DNA of 64,000 nucleotides from Bedellia somnulentella (GCA_963576735.1 OY755170.1:18522875-18586874), one strand, 5' to 3'. Shown: positions 32,114 through 44,402, counted from the stretch's first letter. The notes: generated by a model not told the origin, from the letters alone. Translations and numbers: made by a program.

Positions 32114-35100
32114 GATTGATTCACGCTCGTGAGTCTGCATTGGTATCGCGCGTCCAAATATTGTTATTTATACAATTGAGACATTATTGTAGTGAAATGT
32201 AATTTAATGATATTGGTATATCCATATTTTGTTCCACAATTATTAACTATGTTGAAGGTTATCAATTATATTTCTATATGTATATATACTATTCATATAC
32301 ACTAAGTTTAATGCTGACAATCTAATGAATGCAGTAAATATATTTTAATTGTTAATATTGTTTTCTGGACATGTATCTAACAGAGACCGTAGGTTCTTTA
32401 CATTTTCTATACACATGTTAAATTACCATAAAACCATATAGAAGAAAGGAATATTTTTGTTGTCACTTAATAGGTTAATGTGTTGAGATGTCTTAGTTTG
32501 TGTAGCGTAGTTAAGTGTCAGTATAGGTTTAGTATCTGCCACACTCAACTACGAGAGACAATTGGTTAACCATTATGTACTGTTGACATTTATAAGTAAA
32601 ATATAAAGGGAGTGTGGTGATTTTGGTTGGGTGCAGATGTTACAGCATATGCTGTAGTGGAGGCTAAAGGACTATTGCTTCGAGTATGTTAACAAAATAT
32701 TCCTTTGTACGATACATTAGGATTTTCTATGCATGCTGATGTGTAATTGTGTGTATACAATGGTCTACTTAATGTTGGCGATATGAATGCCTTGAGTGTG
32801 TATACCAAAAAATTTAAATGAACTTGGCATGATTGCTAACGGTTGTAGAATAAGTGGTTGTTAGGTTCCAAAGGCACTTCGAAGTAGGTTGTAGGCGGCG
32901 CTGCTGACGCCGCTACGGGAGCGAGAGTGACCCGTACTGGCCAGCGTGCACCGCCACTTGTGAATGTAATTATTTTTGATATAATAATTATTGAAGAGTA
33001 GGGAGTTTTAATTTGTAAGTGACATTTGTTGATCGTTTTCTTAGTATTTTGTCTTCGTTAGTTTTATAATGATTTTCTGTATTGCAACAAACAGTACTTT
33101 GAAAAGAGGCAAATTTAAGAAAACCATTTCGTTAATGTTGCGGATGGAGCGTGTCGTTGTCGTGATGAGTTATTTGCGTTACATTGTGCCAAGTGAGATG
33201 TTAATGATATGAGAGATTTAAGATTAAGTGAATAATATCAAAATTTATCATATTTATATCTACAGTATATTTATAATTATGAATGATAATATATGGAAGT
33301 TTAGCAAAACCAATTTTAGGTTATTAGTTCATTGATAGAGTACTATGTGATATATGGCTGTTAATTTGCATTTATATTTTAGGGAGTTATTGCTACACAT
33401 TGTTTTATGAATGGCCTCCACATGATTTTATTCTAACTGAAGTAAAGCTTAAAGCATCGGCTGGAAATGGCTGTAGTGTGAGGTAATCACCTGATCAAAT
33501 CTCATACAAGTCTGTACTTTTATTATGTTAGTGATGAAGTTCTACTGCAAGGGGGTCTATATAACCAAAATGTGTGACGATAATTAAGTCATATTTTACA
33601 ACAGTGCTGATTTATTAATCCATCTAATAACTGTGTATAAGTACTGAAGATCTCAGTGAATGAATGAATGAATGAAATGAGCGTTTTTGTAATGCTTCCA
33701 CATATTATTTGGATTATCACTCACTATTGGCTGATAAACACAAGTTTGTCACAACTTAATTAGCAACGTTCCTAACTTGACGCAAATATTTTCCGTTAAA
33801 ATGAATGCCGTGAACTGCATCTATACATCGAACCAAAATTTTAAAACATAAAAGTTATTAGCTTGTCCTCAAGTGCCAGGCGATTAAACAACTGTTCAAT
33901 TCTATTTATTTGTTTAAAATTCATATCATATTGTCAGCATTTTTAAAGTGGTGCTACTAATGATTAACTTGCTTATCCATCACTACAAAAAGCATTTTAT
34001 TATCCATTAAGTAGAAAACAGGTCAAAATTTAAGCAAATTGATGCAGTTCGCCATTATACGCCACTGGTACAAATAATTTAAGTCTTAAAGCTTCACTAA
34101 TTGGAGATACTATTGGCCAAGCATTATCACGTGCGTCTATCAAGACTGTTCTAAAACCTTTTTGAAACCTAAGAATCTGTAATAACAACTTAAAATAATC
34201 TTAACAAATGTCTCATAATTTCCATTTTAGAGCTACAAAGTAATCACCATCTTTTTAAGTATTTTAGAAACGAAAATATCTACAATAATAAAGGGCATAT
34301 TCAAAGCCATAGCTTGTCGCCCATCATTTTGAAGCTCGCCATTTATAATTTATTGTCAATGTTCAATGACACGGTTTTAAACTACCTACGTTTTTTTTTT
34401 GTATTTTATTTAGTATTCCATTCATGTCACTCAAAACTGGCGGCAGTTGTTTGAGCCCTGATTTATTTAGGCCACTTTACTTGTATACTGGGTATGCTTT
34501 CAATCATGCAGAAATTATATTACTGCGACTAGCATATTTTAACTTAACTGCAAAGTAGATATGCGTATGGATGTAAAGTCATCCGAGTATCATATGTCAA
34601 CGTCAAGCAAGACATCGACATAATGACATATCGACTTGCGTCATCAAATTAAAAGTAATTTTTAACATAGTCGATTATTTCTTCATTATTAGTTCTATCT
34701 TACTGTTTAATGAAGAAAAATTGCTATTTAGTAGAGCACATTCAAAGTGCGTTATCACTCACCTTGTCTAGTAGCGAGCTATTTTAGAGTGGGTTATGGC
34801 CGAAGTTAAGAAGTGCCATTTAAAGTATATATTGTCACAATGTCCCCCGTGAAATTATCAGTTACTTGGTGTTGTGTAATATGTTTAAATTAAATAAGAA
34901 AACATTCCATTAATTGCATGGAGAATTGGATTACTAAGAGAATATTATATGAACAAATATTAATCTGAATTAGGCATGAATGTTTGATAGATAAGTGTAA
35001 AATCGATGGTTAACATAATTATAAATGTCTAGTTCATATTGTAATTTGAATAGGTATCTAAATGTCGTTTCTGTTAATGTAACTAGTGGCACACCTTATA

Positions 35101-36284
35101 ACACACGCACGTTAGATATATAATGGATGTCATTTGTTCACCAATGCTTACCAATTTAAAAATTTATATCACCAACATTTCGGCCATAAAGCTATCTTCC
35201 ACTTCCATTTTGCCCAATTAAACATGAACAGGGTAACAAAAAATTGCCTAAATATGACTTGTCATTCGTCAAAACTATTGAAGAAAATATAGCTGCTAGT
35301 TGCAATAGGCCATTGACACACCGGGTTAGATAATGTATCGATTATCTAATGGAGTATTTTAATACAGAAAGAATGTACATAACACAAAAGCATGTTGTTT
35401 ATTCCTTCCATGTAGTTTGAAGTGAGGGTAAGGGTACCTTACAATGGGTTAAATTGTTAGGAACGCAGAAATAGTTTTAGTTATTACTTATATTGTTGTT
35501 GTATGAGTAGTGTTAAGTTGATAAGGGCCGGTCGCTTGACGGCCTCGAGACTGAATTACAACCCCGCCGTCTGCAGCCGCCGCCCGCGCGCGCAATACAT
35601 ACATTACATTGGCATGTCACTATTTTACTTTCATGTGTGTAACCGCTACTATTTGTCTATGGAGACTCTTTCTTTTCTTGCATGAACATATTTTATATAG
35701 TAATAAATATGGCCATTTTGTTTTCAATATTGAATGGGCGCACATTGCATTTTAATTTGTTATTTTATAAATGTTAACGAGATGTGTAGATGCATTTGTT
35801 ATATTACATTTACGCATAGTATATTTGCAGTATACACTGTATCAGGCTAAGGCTGCACTGAGCCGCGGTGTCACCTGCGACGTGGACGTTATGGTTGTTA
35901 GCTTGTCTGTAAATGATACCATTGTTGAGCAATGAATGTATAAACATATTAAGTATTAATATGAGATTGATTGAGAAGACAAGACTGCCAGAGTTTGAGC
36001 TCCGAGAAAGCTATGATAATGATGTGAAAAAGAGTCGCACACACAACGCAGGCCAGGGCCGCCAAGCCGGTGTTGTCACGATCTTGATGGCGCTGCGCCG
36101 CCTAGTATTAACAGCGGTGCCACAAATATTTTACAGGAATTGTTTTATCAAACAATATATTATTATTATTATTGTATAATGTAACTGACCATTTTCAGTT
36201 GATTTATTTATAATGTTCAATGAAAATTGCTTTTATGTTATTTTTAGAATCATTTTAAATTGGTATAAGTTCTGAAACTATTAA

Positions 36285-36292
36285 CTACCTCA
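36285..36292 (+). promoter_or_regulatory. let-7 seed-match octamer (site 2)
   Basis: CTACCTCA inside the presumed 3' UTR, about 310 bases before the last AATAAA. let-7 regulation of Imp is known in Drosophila, and IGF2BP1 is a let-7 target in mammals. Confidence 0.5.
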
Positions 36293-36597
36293 ATATTGAA
36301 TATGATAATTTTATCTTAAACCTAATATCGTTATTTCCATTGACACAAGTCCTAAAACAGATTGAGCTTGCTGATTTGAGTCGAGGTTTGATTTGTGCAG
36401 CCAAAGACCTTTTCATAGCACCCACCGATCACGTGTATATGCAGAAAATAGTTACCCCCCTATAAACACGGTATAACAAACACTCGATTCTAGTCTTCTG
36501 TGGAAATATCGTTAACAGGGCTCTCAAGCATGTTTTAATGTATTTTTATGATATAAGAATGCTATTACATAATTGTCTAAATTTGGTTTTTTATCGT

Positions 36598-36603
36598 AAT
36601 AAA
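36598..36603 (+). terminator. Candidate Imp polyadenylation signal
   Basis: AATAAA, the last one before the foldback transposon at 36690. Confidence 0.45.
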
Positions 36604-36689
36604 ATTTTAAAATCATGCTATATTTTATTTAACCTTTCACGTCCCGCCGGCTCCCAGAGTAGCCAGAAATAAAAGTACCGTCAAACCCC

Positions 36690-37862
36690 GATCCCCTAGG
36701 ACCCCTAGTACCCCTGACTTGTTCCCCCAGGGGTACAACTGGGGTAATTGTGCCCCTTTAGTACCCCTAGGTTTACATTTGGTACATACTATGTCCCAGA
36801 AGTACCACTTAATGTTTTTGTACGAATGTCCTTATGTTCGTATCATTCTTATAAGATAAGATAAACCGGGGAATGCTCCGCAGTTACACCACGCTGTTCA
36901 CTCAGTGTAACTGCGGAGCATTTTTTTTTTATACCTCGTCGATTTGTTATAAAAAAACACAAAAAAGACAAGTGATTTATCGAAAAGGCACCTACAGAAA
37001 CATAATATTCTTAAAATAAAATCATTTTAAAATTTTACTTAAAGACGGTAATGACGACTATAGGATGGAAATGATAATCTTGCTACTGGTAATGATTAAT
37101 TGTTACTGGTAATGACTAATTCCTTAATTTAGTGCCGGTTGTACAATAGTCGGATAACAAATTTGTGGAGAATAAATTGATGCTTTTACAGTAAAAGAGC
37201 TGTCAATTTATTTTCAGATATTTGTTATCAGACTATTGAAAAATCTACCCTAAGATGATATAATTTGCTTAACATAAAATGAAACAAATAGATGAGGACT
37301 ACAAAATTATATTTTTTAATGAAATCACAATACTTTTTGGCTATTTATAAAATATTTATCTTAAACAGAGGTTCCTTTCCTTTTTATCTAGAGTATGTAA
37401 CCTAGGTTTAAATTATGACCAATTTTGTTATATAATGGGTATTACAAAATTATAGTAGGTAAATAAAGTTTAACAAATATTTAGAAATGTCTTATAAGTA
37501 TCAATAAAGTATAAATTATGTAAGTCTAAATACGGTATTGAGTCCACGAAATGTTTCGTCTATCATAATATGTCTGCAGAGCTGTTAAATTCATGTCAAA
37601 AAGACGTCGGTGTAACTACGGAGAAAAAAAATGCTCCGCAGTTACACTGGGTGAACAGCGTGGTGTAACTGCGGAGCATTCCCCGGTTTATCTTATAAGA
37701 ATGATACGAACATAAGGACATTCGTACAAAAACATTAAGTGGTACTTCTGGGACATAGTATGTACCAAATGTACACCTAGGGGTACTAAAGGGGCACAAT
37801 TACCCCAGTTGTACCCCTGAGGGAACAAGTCAGGGGTACTAGGGGTCCTAGGGGACCCCGAT
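36690..37862. mobile_element. Foldback transposon with about 235-bp inverted arms and hairpins
   Basis: 36690-36928 and 37627-37862 are inverted copies (CCTAGGACCCCTAGTACCCC; GGTACATACTATGTCCCAGA; TTCGTATCATTCTTATAAGA). Each arm ends inward in a perfect 18-bp hairpin, AATGCTCCGCAGTTACAC, with a 15-nt loop (36872-36922, 37630-37680). Inside is another imperfect palindrome near 37145-37235. The right inner part (37525-37629) is shared with 22385, 48625 and 53240. Confidence 0.85.
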
Positions 37863-37939
37863 GGCTCCCCGTGGAGCCGCCGATGGCCAGCTTGCACTGC
37901 TGACCCACCGTACCTGCGTCTATACCCTCGAAGGTATAG

Positions 37940-38340
37940 GTATCTTTCTTCTTATCTCCAACCGCCTCTTTCACAACTTTATCCCACCAACTTGTTGGTG
38001 GTCTATTTGACCTTTTACACACTCCACAAACTTCCGTCCCACATTCAACCATCGTCGATTTGAGCACATCCCATACTTCTTCTATTTCCATTTCATCCTT
38101 CATCTCCACGCAACTTAGTCTATCATCCAATTTCCTGACGTATTCATCTCTGATATTTTCATCTTCTTGCAGTTTTTCCACTTTTATTCTCGCAAAATTC
38201 GTTGTTGACACTTTAGGCCTGTGACGCCAACGCGTACACAGACCCCTTAATCTTGATATAACGAGAAAGTGATCTGTGCCAACGTTCGTGCCCCTATAGA
38301 CCCTGGTGTCAAAAACCTTAATAATACATACATAAGGTGT
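37940..38340 (-). mobile_element. LINE fragment (endonuclease end and linker)
   Basis: The minus strand encodes LRGLCTRWRHRPKVSTTNFA, MEIEEVWDVLKSTMVECGTE and PPTSWWDKVVKEAVGDKKK, the region after the endonuclease in the family of 24655-26790. It is truncated on both sides; the foldback element adjoins its 3' side, giving a meaningless fused open frame. Confidence 0.78.
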
Positions 38341-38384
38341 AGGCGCGTCCCGGATGAAATGATAAAAATAAAAAACTTACATAC

Positions 38385-38545
38385 ATATACTCACGGCTAT
38401 AAATCCCTAGAAGGGGTAGCCAGAGCTAAGGAATTAGAAATTCCTTAGTCACTTTTGGAAGTTGCGTGGGGAAAAGATGGTGATATAAAGGTTGTTGGTG
38501 ATGGATCTCCAACCGCATCGCCTAAAAATCCAATAATCGGATGCA
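38385..38545 (-). repeat. SINE-like repeat family (copy 5)
   Basis: Well-preserved inverted 3' half: ACTCACGGCTATAAATCCCT, AGAAGGGGTAGCCAGAGCTA, CACTTTTGGAAGTTGCGTGG, TTGGTGATGGATCTCCAACC. Confidence 0.82.
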
Positions 38546-39189
38546 TATTTACCTAAACTTATTTTTGGGCTAAGAAAATATGGAGACGGCTTCTTTTTTC
38601 GGAATTGTCTTTTTCAATGTCGGGATTCGAAAAAAATCAGAGATTTTGAACTTATCGGATATAAAACAAACTACGAATTTACGAGTTAGTTGGTTACCTA
38701 CCTATCAAAGTATAATATTATTATTTTTTTTTATAAAATAACTAGCTACTAAGCACAACAAGCTTTACAATGTTATTCAAATATTGTTCTCAACGCAAAT
38801 AATTACGGCTCCTCATTTAAAAACCTTTATTTGAGTGTGCATTCAATTATATTTATAATCAAAACGCTAACGGTATTCATCCCGAAACATTGGGTTTTTT
38901 CCATACAAGTAATATACATACAAATAATATATTGTAATAGAAAACACTACAAACGTAATGAAAATACATTTAATTCTATATTCCGAACATTAAATGCATC
39001 AATTCCGAAATCCCGAAACCTTTACGATAAAGAAGTGCTTTCCATACTAAGCCGCCGGTCAACTTTAGGTAAATATGCATCCGATTATCCGATCTATGTT
39101 ATGTAATTTGAAGATATATATATGTAAATTTATATATTTAAGTATTATTTATAGTTATAGTAGTATTATGATTTATTATTTATATATAT

Positions 39190-39450
39190 ACTTTTTGCTC
39201 AGGTCGGTGGCGTGACACAACGGTTCTGACAGAAAATCAGTTTTAAAGGCTATGCCTTTAATAAATGCTGAGTCAGCAACCTTTTCTTTGCCTTTGAGGG
39301 GACTTTAATTCTCTCTAATGTCTCTAAATGTTTTATTAATTATATTTTTTTGTTTTGTTTTTTGTTTAAATTGCGTGTGTACTTTGTTGTAATTGTAATG
39401 TTTTATTGTCCTCTAAGGCAATGAATAAATGATTTCTTTCTTTTTTTCTT
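39190..39450 (+). mobile_element. LINE 3' UTR-like tail
   Basis: CTATGCCTTTAATAAATGCT, TTTTATTGTCCTCTAAGGCA, then ATGAATAAATGATTTCTTTC with T-rich repeats: the style of a CR1/Jockey 3' end. No ORF remains. Confidence 0.5.
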
Positions 39451-39712
39451 TATATTAATAACAATAAGCTGATGTCTTTGACTATACAGTATTTTACTAC
39501 AAATCTAGATAAATACAATCATCAACATCCGTTGCATTCATTTGAAATCGAAGATAATCATGAAATGCAGTTAATCAAAGCTGTTGCTTCAAAATTTTTT
39601 AACCTACGAATGACGCATTACTATAAAACAAAGAGTCTACGTAGATTAGGAAATAAAGTGGGATTGAGACAAAAACAACACAAAACTATCATATTTAGTA
39701 ATGTATAAGTAA

Positions 39713-40206
39713 AGCGCCCAGTACACAATGGCCCACGATGGGCCACGCTTCGCAATTGGCAATTGTAGGCCACGATCAATTGGTGTTCACACAATGGCCC
39801 ATTGCTCATTACTGCCTGGCAATCCACTTGCGACGGACGTCGAAGTAATTATGGCTGCAGCTATTTATTTATTATTATGTATGTAATTTATTTTATTTAT
39901 GGCGCTATTTATGTTATTTTTACGTCATATAGTGATTATAAATACATTTTGCAATAAAATATTCCAAAAAAGTATAAGTATCTATGAGCGGTCGGTGACG
40001 AACTAAACAATGGCCCACTGTGGAAACACCACCGGCCATGCTACGCCACGATTCCTTTGAAGTGTGCCCGAAAAACCGATAACTTCGCCATTGCGCGCCA
40101 TTGCGCGCCACGATCGGCAATTGTCCGCCATCATGCACCATTGCCCCCTGTACACAGTGGCGATGGCGAGCAGTGGGCCATCGTCCGCCATTGTGTACTG
40201 GCCGCT
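39713..40206 (-). mobile_element. Harbinger-like MITE, copy 2 (intact)
   Basis: 494 bp with ends AGCGCCCAGTACACAATGGC and GTGTACTGGCCGCT, and TAA duplications (39710-39712, 40207-40209). It is inverted relative to copy 1 and gives the empty site for the hAT at 19984. Open frames inside are not coding. Confidence 0.9.
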
Positions 40207-40669
40207 TAAGACAAATAAGACTATGGCAGGTAGGTTGCTTTTGAAGTTGATTTATGACCCGTTTTGTAAAGTACTAAGATTGATAGATTATCCAATTATA
40301 ATAACAACTTTTATATTTTACTTTCTATCAATGGTTTTCTAATGTAGCATTGTTTTAACGGATTGTGAAAAAGACAATAAGCAATTGTATTTAAGTATGT
40401 CAATAAATGTTTTAAAATTTATTTCATTTTAATTTTTTTGGGGGAAAAAATATGGTTTTGTGAATAAAGAACCGTGACAAATATTTTAGTAAAGTTGCCA
40501 AATATCCATATAGAAAATTAGTATATCGCAACAACGCTAAATACTCTTAGCATTAAGTCAGCTTATTGTGACCTTTCTAGTTCAAATAAATAATAAAATA
40601 ATACATGTAAGTGAAATAAAATGCTGTGTAGTGACGGCTTTAAATAGCACAAATCTTCTGCTACCTGCG

Positions 40670-40900
40670 TGCTTTGGAAGAGGTAACTGAGGGTTCTGGG
40701 GCTTTTGAAGTTTTTTATTAGATACTTTATCATCCTTTTAATACCACCTTCCTTTGCTTACCATCTTTTCTCTACTCAAGTTCAAAAAGTGGCTGAGGAA
40801 ATTTTAATTCTCAAGCACTGGCTACCCATTCTTTTATAATCTATTAATTAAGAATAAATATGTATAAAATACACGTTGATTTACCAAAAACAATGTATAT
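40670..40900 (+). repeat. SINE-like repeat family (copy 6)
   Basis: Contains CCATCTTTTCTCTACTCAAG, AAAAGTGGCTGAGGAAATTT and CTGGCTACCC. Together with its flank (ATTAAGAATAAATATGTATA) it recurs inverted at 46900-47150. Confidence 0.7.
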
Positions 40901-40974
40901 TATGTAAATATAAGTGTTTTTATAATATTTTTTATAATGTATGTATGTAAATATAACTAATAAATAAAGGATAA

Positions 40975-41240
40975 ATAAAGGAAAGAAAAATTTCGACACA
41001 GGTGGGGATCGAACCCGCGACCTCGGGTATACGCCCCCGTCGCTCTGCCAATTGAGGTACCGTGTCAAAGGCTGCGAGTGCATCAGGTCCCCACATGAGG
41101 TTTTCATGAACAAAAACATTCAAAATATGTAAATATAAGTGTTTTTGTATCCTTTAGAGGAACTCTTATTAAAACACCAATAGATGGTCACCCTACTTAA
41201 AACGAGACACAGTTAGCTAGTTAGCCATCCTTTTTCAATC
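40975..41240 (-). repeat. tRNA-derived SINE plus linked repeat
   Basis: Inverted copy of the tRNA-SINE: TTCGACACAGGTGGGGATCG (B box inverted), TCGCTCTGCCAATTGAGGTA (A box inverted), then TCATGAACAAAAACATTC. The flank 41105-41240 also recurs inverted at 44403-44530. Confidence 0.85.
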
Positions 41241-41679
41241 TCCAGTCACATTGCCCAATAAAATCTTTCCAGGCCCGAATTCCTTTAGTGGTCTCGTACA
41301 ACACCCATGAGAAAAAGTTTTAGTATTATCTTACTCCTGATGTATTTTGATTGTCACCATACATTGTCACATGACTAAGTACAACTCAACCATGTTGGTA
41401 GTTTAAAGTATATTTACTCCCAATTTAAATTATTGCGTCCCCCATTTAAAAAAAATAAGGTGTAAGTCTATATAAATCTTTCCTTATCTCTACTTGCTAC
41501 TACGAAATTCTTACAGAGTCGGACTAGCACTTGCCTAATTTTATTTCGTATAGATTTGAATTGCGCTTAAGATACATAGCAATCTTGCTATGGCGTATTG
41601 GGAAAGATTTCCCAGGACGCTTGTAAGGGCCGGCGCTGACTGCCGGCATGGCACAGGATGGCACAGTAAGTTCTGCTGC

Positions 41680-42090
41680 AGCATTCCGAAGGATAACACG
41701 GCCTTCCGCGGCATGCCGTGGCATGACGCGGCATGCCGTGGCATGACACGGCAAATAACTCCGCGCATGTTCAAAGTTACTTGTGTTCATAATGATTGAC
41801 TGGGATATAGTATTCAACGTATTATACACTCCTACCCTTGCCCTCCCCCCGCGCGGCGAACGGACTGCGCCGCGTACTGGCGGCCCGTGTCATGCGCGTG
41901 CGTCTCGCGAGAAGCAGCAGTACGCCGCGGCATCCCGTGGCATGCTTAGGCACGTTCTGTCCTACCGCGGCCTCCCTCGGCATCGTTGTGTCAAAATAAA
42001 GTAACATGAATTCTATACTAATGGTTATAAGATTAAAAATAGGTAAATCAGTACCGAAATCCTTTGCCATGACACGCCGTGCCATGCCGG
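41680..42090. repeat. GC-rich cluster of GGCATGCCGTGGCATGAC units
   Basis: Two tandem units of about 20 bp at 41707-41750, with related palindromic words at 41925-41985 and 42068-42092 in an otherwise AT-rich area. It looks like the remains of an element with GC-rich iterated ends. Confidence 0.55.
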
Positions 42091-42217
42091 CCTAATGCTA
42101 AATCCAAAACTTATTACAAATATACAGTATCATTCTATTTATCTGTATATACAGTTCTATTACTCTATGGTCCAAATACTACGCTTTTGGATTAGTTGAG
42201 TAGATCGAGCACGAGCA

Positions 42218-43826
42218 CTTTGACTATGAACACTATAGACGAGCGATGTTACGTCATCCATTTTAAAAAGAGAAGCCCTTATTTAAGTTCTTATATGTTA
42301 AAAAGAGACACAAATCTTTATTGTCATCTCTATCGCGTAACCCGTTTTGTTGATGTCACACTTTTAAATTGTGACAAACAAAGCGTCGACTTGTGAGCGA
42401 TTTTGGTTTTCTTTTGATTTTGAGAAAGATTTTATTCAAATGTATATTGTTATTGTGACAAAAGAGACTCCATTAGTTAAGTTATTATTTAGTGAGGTAT
42501 GGTTGGGTGTAGCGTGCTTGGCTGCGGAAGCCGCAGCGAAAAACACGTCGAAGGATTGACTTTCCACAAGTGAGTGAGTTTTTTAATGTTTTTCTACAGA
42601 TAAATGCATAATAAATACATAGCGCGATCAGAAAATAAGTGATTCAAATGTTAATTACGTTGAACTAGATTACTAGCATTTTCTTTAGTTATTTTGAGCA
42701 ATTTTTTAATAGTATAACCTAAAAATATGCAGTATCTCAGTGTTGCCATAATTCACGTTTTCATCCTACCCTGTCGTCAGGGTAAAATTTTCAAATTAGT
42801 AAACTGATGTAAATGAGTGAGTATATTATGTATTTCCTCGCGCTATAGCGGCGCTGAATGATTTCCAATTGTTATCTACGGAATTAGTAGGTAATAAATT
42901 TGTTATATTTATTTAATTTTTTCGTATTCATTACAGTTTTCCTAAAGACCCGAATCTACGAGAAAAATGGATTGCGGCAACTGGAAGATGCAATTAGAAA
43001 TTAACCAAAGTTTTGAGGCATACTATAAAATTGAAAGGCTACTCGTTTTTGTCCAAAGACAAAGCTTTGGCTCAAATGGTCGCAGTTATTTTGAAAAAGA
43101 ATTTAGGTAAAAGAATATTTCCGACATTAAACGACCACATTAGAGCCACCTTCGAAAACCACCTTGTGCTATTAATAAAGACTATAGCTTTAAAATACTC
43201 AGATGTACGAATACATCATCTTTTGAAAAATGTGACTGAAATAGACGAAAGAATTCGAAATTTTCACACGAAACTGATTTTGTTTAAAGGTCAATAGTAA
43301 ATAATGCAATAAAACTCATGTATAAAATAGTGCTGTCTTTTATTTTTCAAAATACAAACATAGACCCCACTATACCCATGACCCGTATGATATTTACATA
43401 ACTTGCACTTATGGAACAGCTGTTTTTTTTTTGTCCAGTAACAAAGTTAGTCCCGTACAATAATTTATTCGTAATCATGGGAAGATTCATCCCTGAAAGT
43501 AAGTACAATGCTTTAGATTTCACGGTGTATTAAACATCAGTATAAATGGTAAAATTAAACATAAAAGATTGTATAATACTTGTAGCAAGTATGTATAATT
43601 ATATGATTGCAGGAAATAATATAGTAAACATTAAACCTTTAATTAAACAATAAATTGACGTAATCAATTTTAAATTAAAAAGTAGCTTTTAGAATGGTGA
43701 TTATAGTATTTTGGGGTAATTGTTTTCTATTCTAGTGATCGCAACATTACAGGGAAAAGTATTGCTTTCTAAAAGAGGTACGCTCCCGTTGCATTATGAC
43801 TCTGTCTATAGTGTTCATAGTCAAAG
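42218..43826 (+). mobile_element. P-superfamily transposon derivative with THAP exons
   Basis: Perfect 23-bp terminal inverted repeats lie at 42218-42240 (starting CTTTGACTATGAACACTA) and 43804-43826. The 8-mer ATCGAGCA is at 42204-42211 and 43827-43834, a target duplication of the length made by P elements; a 6-bp CGAGCA slip separates the left one from the end. At 1.6 kb it is much shorter than full P-like elements, in line with internal deletion. Confidence 0.85.
42499..43297 (+). pseudogene. THAP transposase, internally deleted (two exons, one stop)
   Basis: Exon 1 (42499-42569) encodes MVGCSVLGCGSRSEKHVEGL, then TFH; donor GTGAGT. Exon 2 (from 42937, after TTCATTACAG) continues NFPKDPNLREKWIAATGRCN and then a TAG at 42995-42997. 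The C-x4-C, FP and W positions are those of a THAP DNA-binding domain. The same frame stays open after the stop to 43297 and encodes HLVLLIKTIALKYSDVRIHH and FHTKLILFKGQ, which resembles the C-terminal end of insect THAP transposases. The catalytic middle is absent. An AATAAA follows at 43309. It could be read as a tiny THAP-only protein of 43 residues. Confidence 0.72.
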
Positions 43827-44189
43827 ATCGAGCAGGACGTAGTTCAGAGTTTCTGATGTCCTGGTAATTTGTTGAAAAATAAAAACCAACTTCTTGAAAA
43901 ATTCGAAGTATATGATTCTGCATTAGCGAAATTTTTACAACTAAACAAACATTATTATCTAATTTGAAAATTTCATGTCATCCTCTTATTCTAGTATATA
44001 TTTATGAGGCAAACTATCTATGTGTACCAGGGCACTATAGAACAGTAACTTGTTTTTTGTACCTAATACAAATCAATGTGAAATCCCAGCACTAGCTAAG
44101 GTACGGTTTAGGACATACCGTACCTTATAAGGTATGGACGAAGGTACGGTAGGTCTGCACCGCCAGCTTACCGTGTTCGAATTAACGTG

Positions 44190-44345
44190 TCCCTAAAAAT
44201 AGTGCATAAATAGTGCCATAGGCCAGATAAATAGTGCTCTTATGGTTAAAAAGTTATCGCTAAAGTTTATTGAGGATTATGGTTTGCGGTTCAAGCCATA
44301 ATCCTCATCTCTGCAGCAAACAAACGGTGCGGCCTAGAGTCTAGG
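44190..44345. repeat. ATAGTGC repeat with hairpin
   Basis: AAATAGTGC occurs several times, followed by a 15-bp hairpin (44273-44307, GAGGATTATGG stem). Related blocks lie at 47740-47935 and 48410-48480. The family is unknown. Confidence 0.55.
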
Positions 44346-44402
44346 CATGGAAGTATTATTTAAACAGGAACGCGCGCTGGCGACCTGAAGTGTCCTGAAA
44401 AA

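Larger units (their letters stand above)
32045..36640 (+). other. Imp: Probable Imp 3' UTR and terminal-exon region
   Basis: About 4.6 kb with none of the transposon families that crowd the rest of the window, no good coding frame, AT-rich, and placed directly after the last Imp exons. Poly(A) signals AATAAA occur at 35702-35707 and 36598-36603; a foldback transposon begins soon after the latter. Imp mRNAs of other insects have long 3' UTRs. Part of the start (to 32113) may be intron if the acceptor-like CTCTACCTCAG is used. Confidence 0.6.

Noticed and set aside
31753..32157. Open frames on both strands across the N run
   Set aside because: Frames are open only because N is translated as X.
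37786..38211. A 141-codon minus-strand protein
   Set aside because: It is a fusion of a LINE fragment with the arm of an unrelated foldback transposon.
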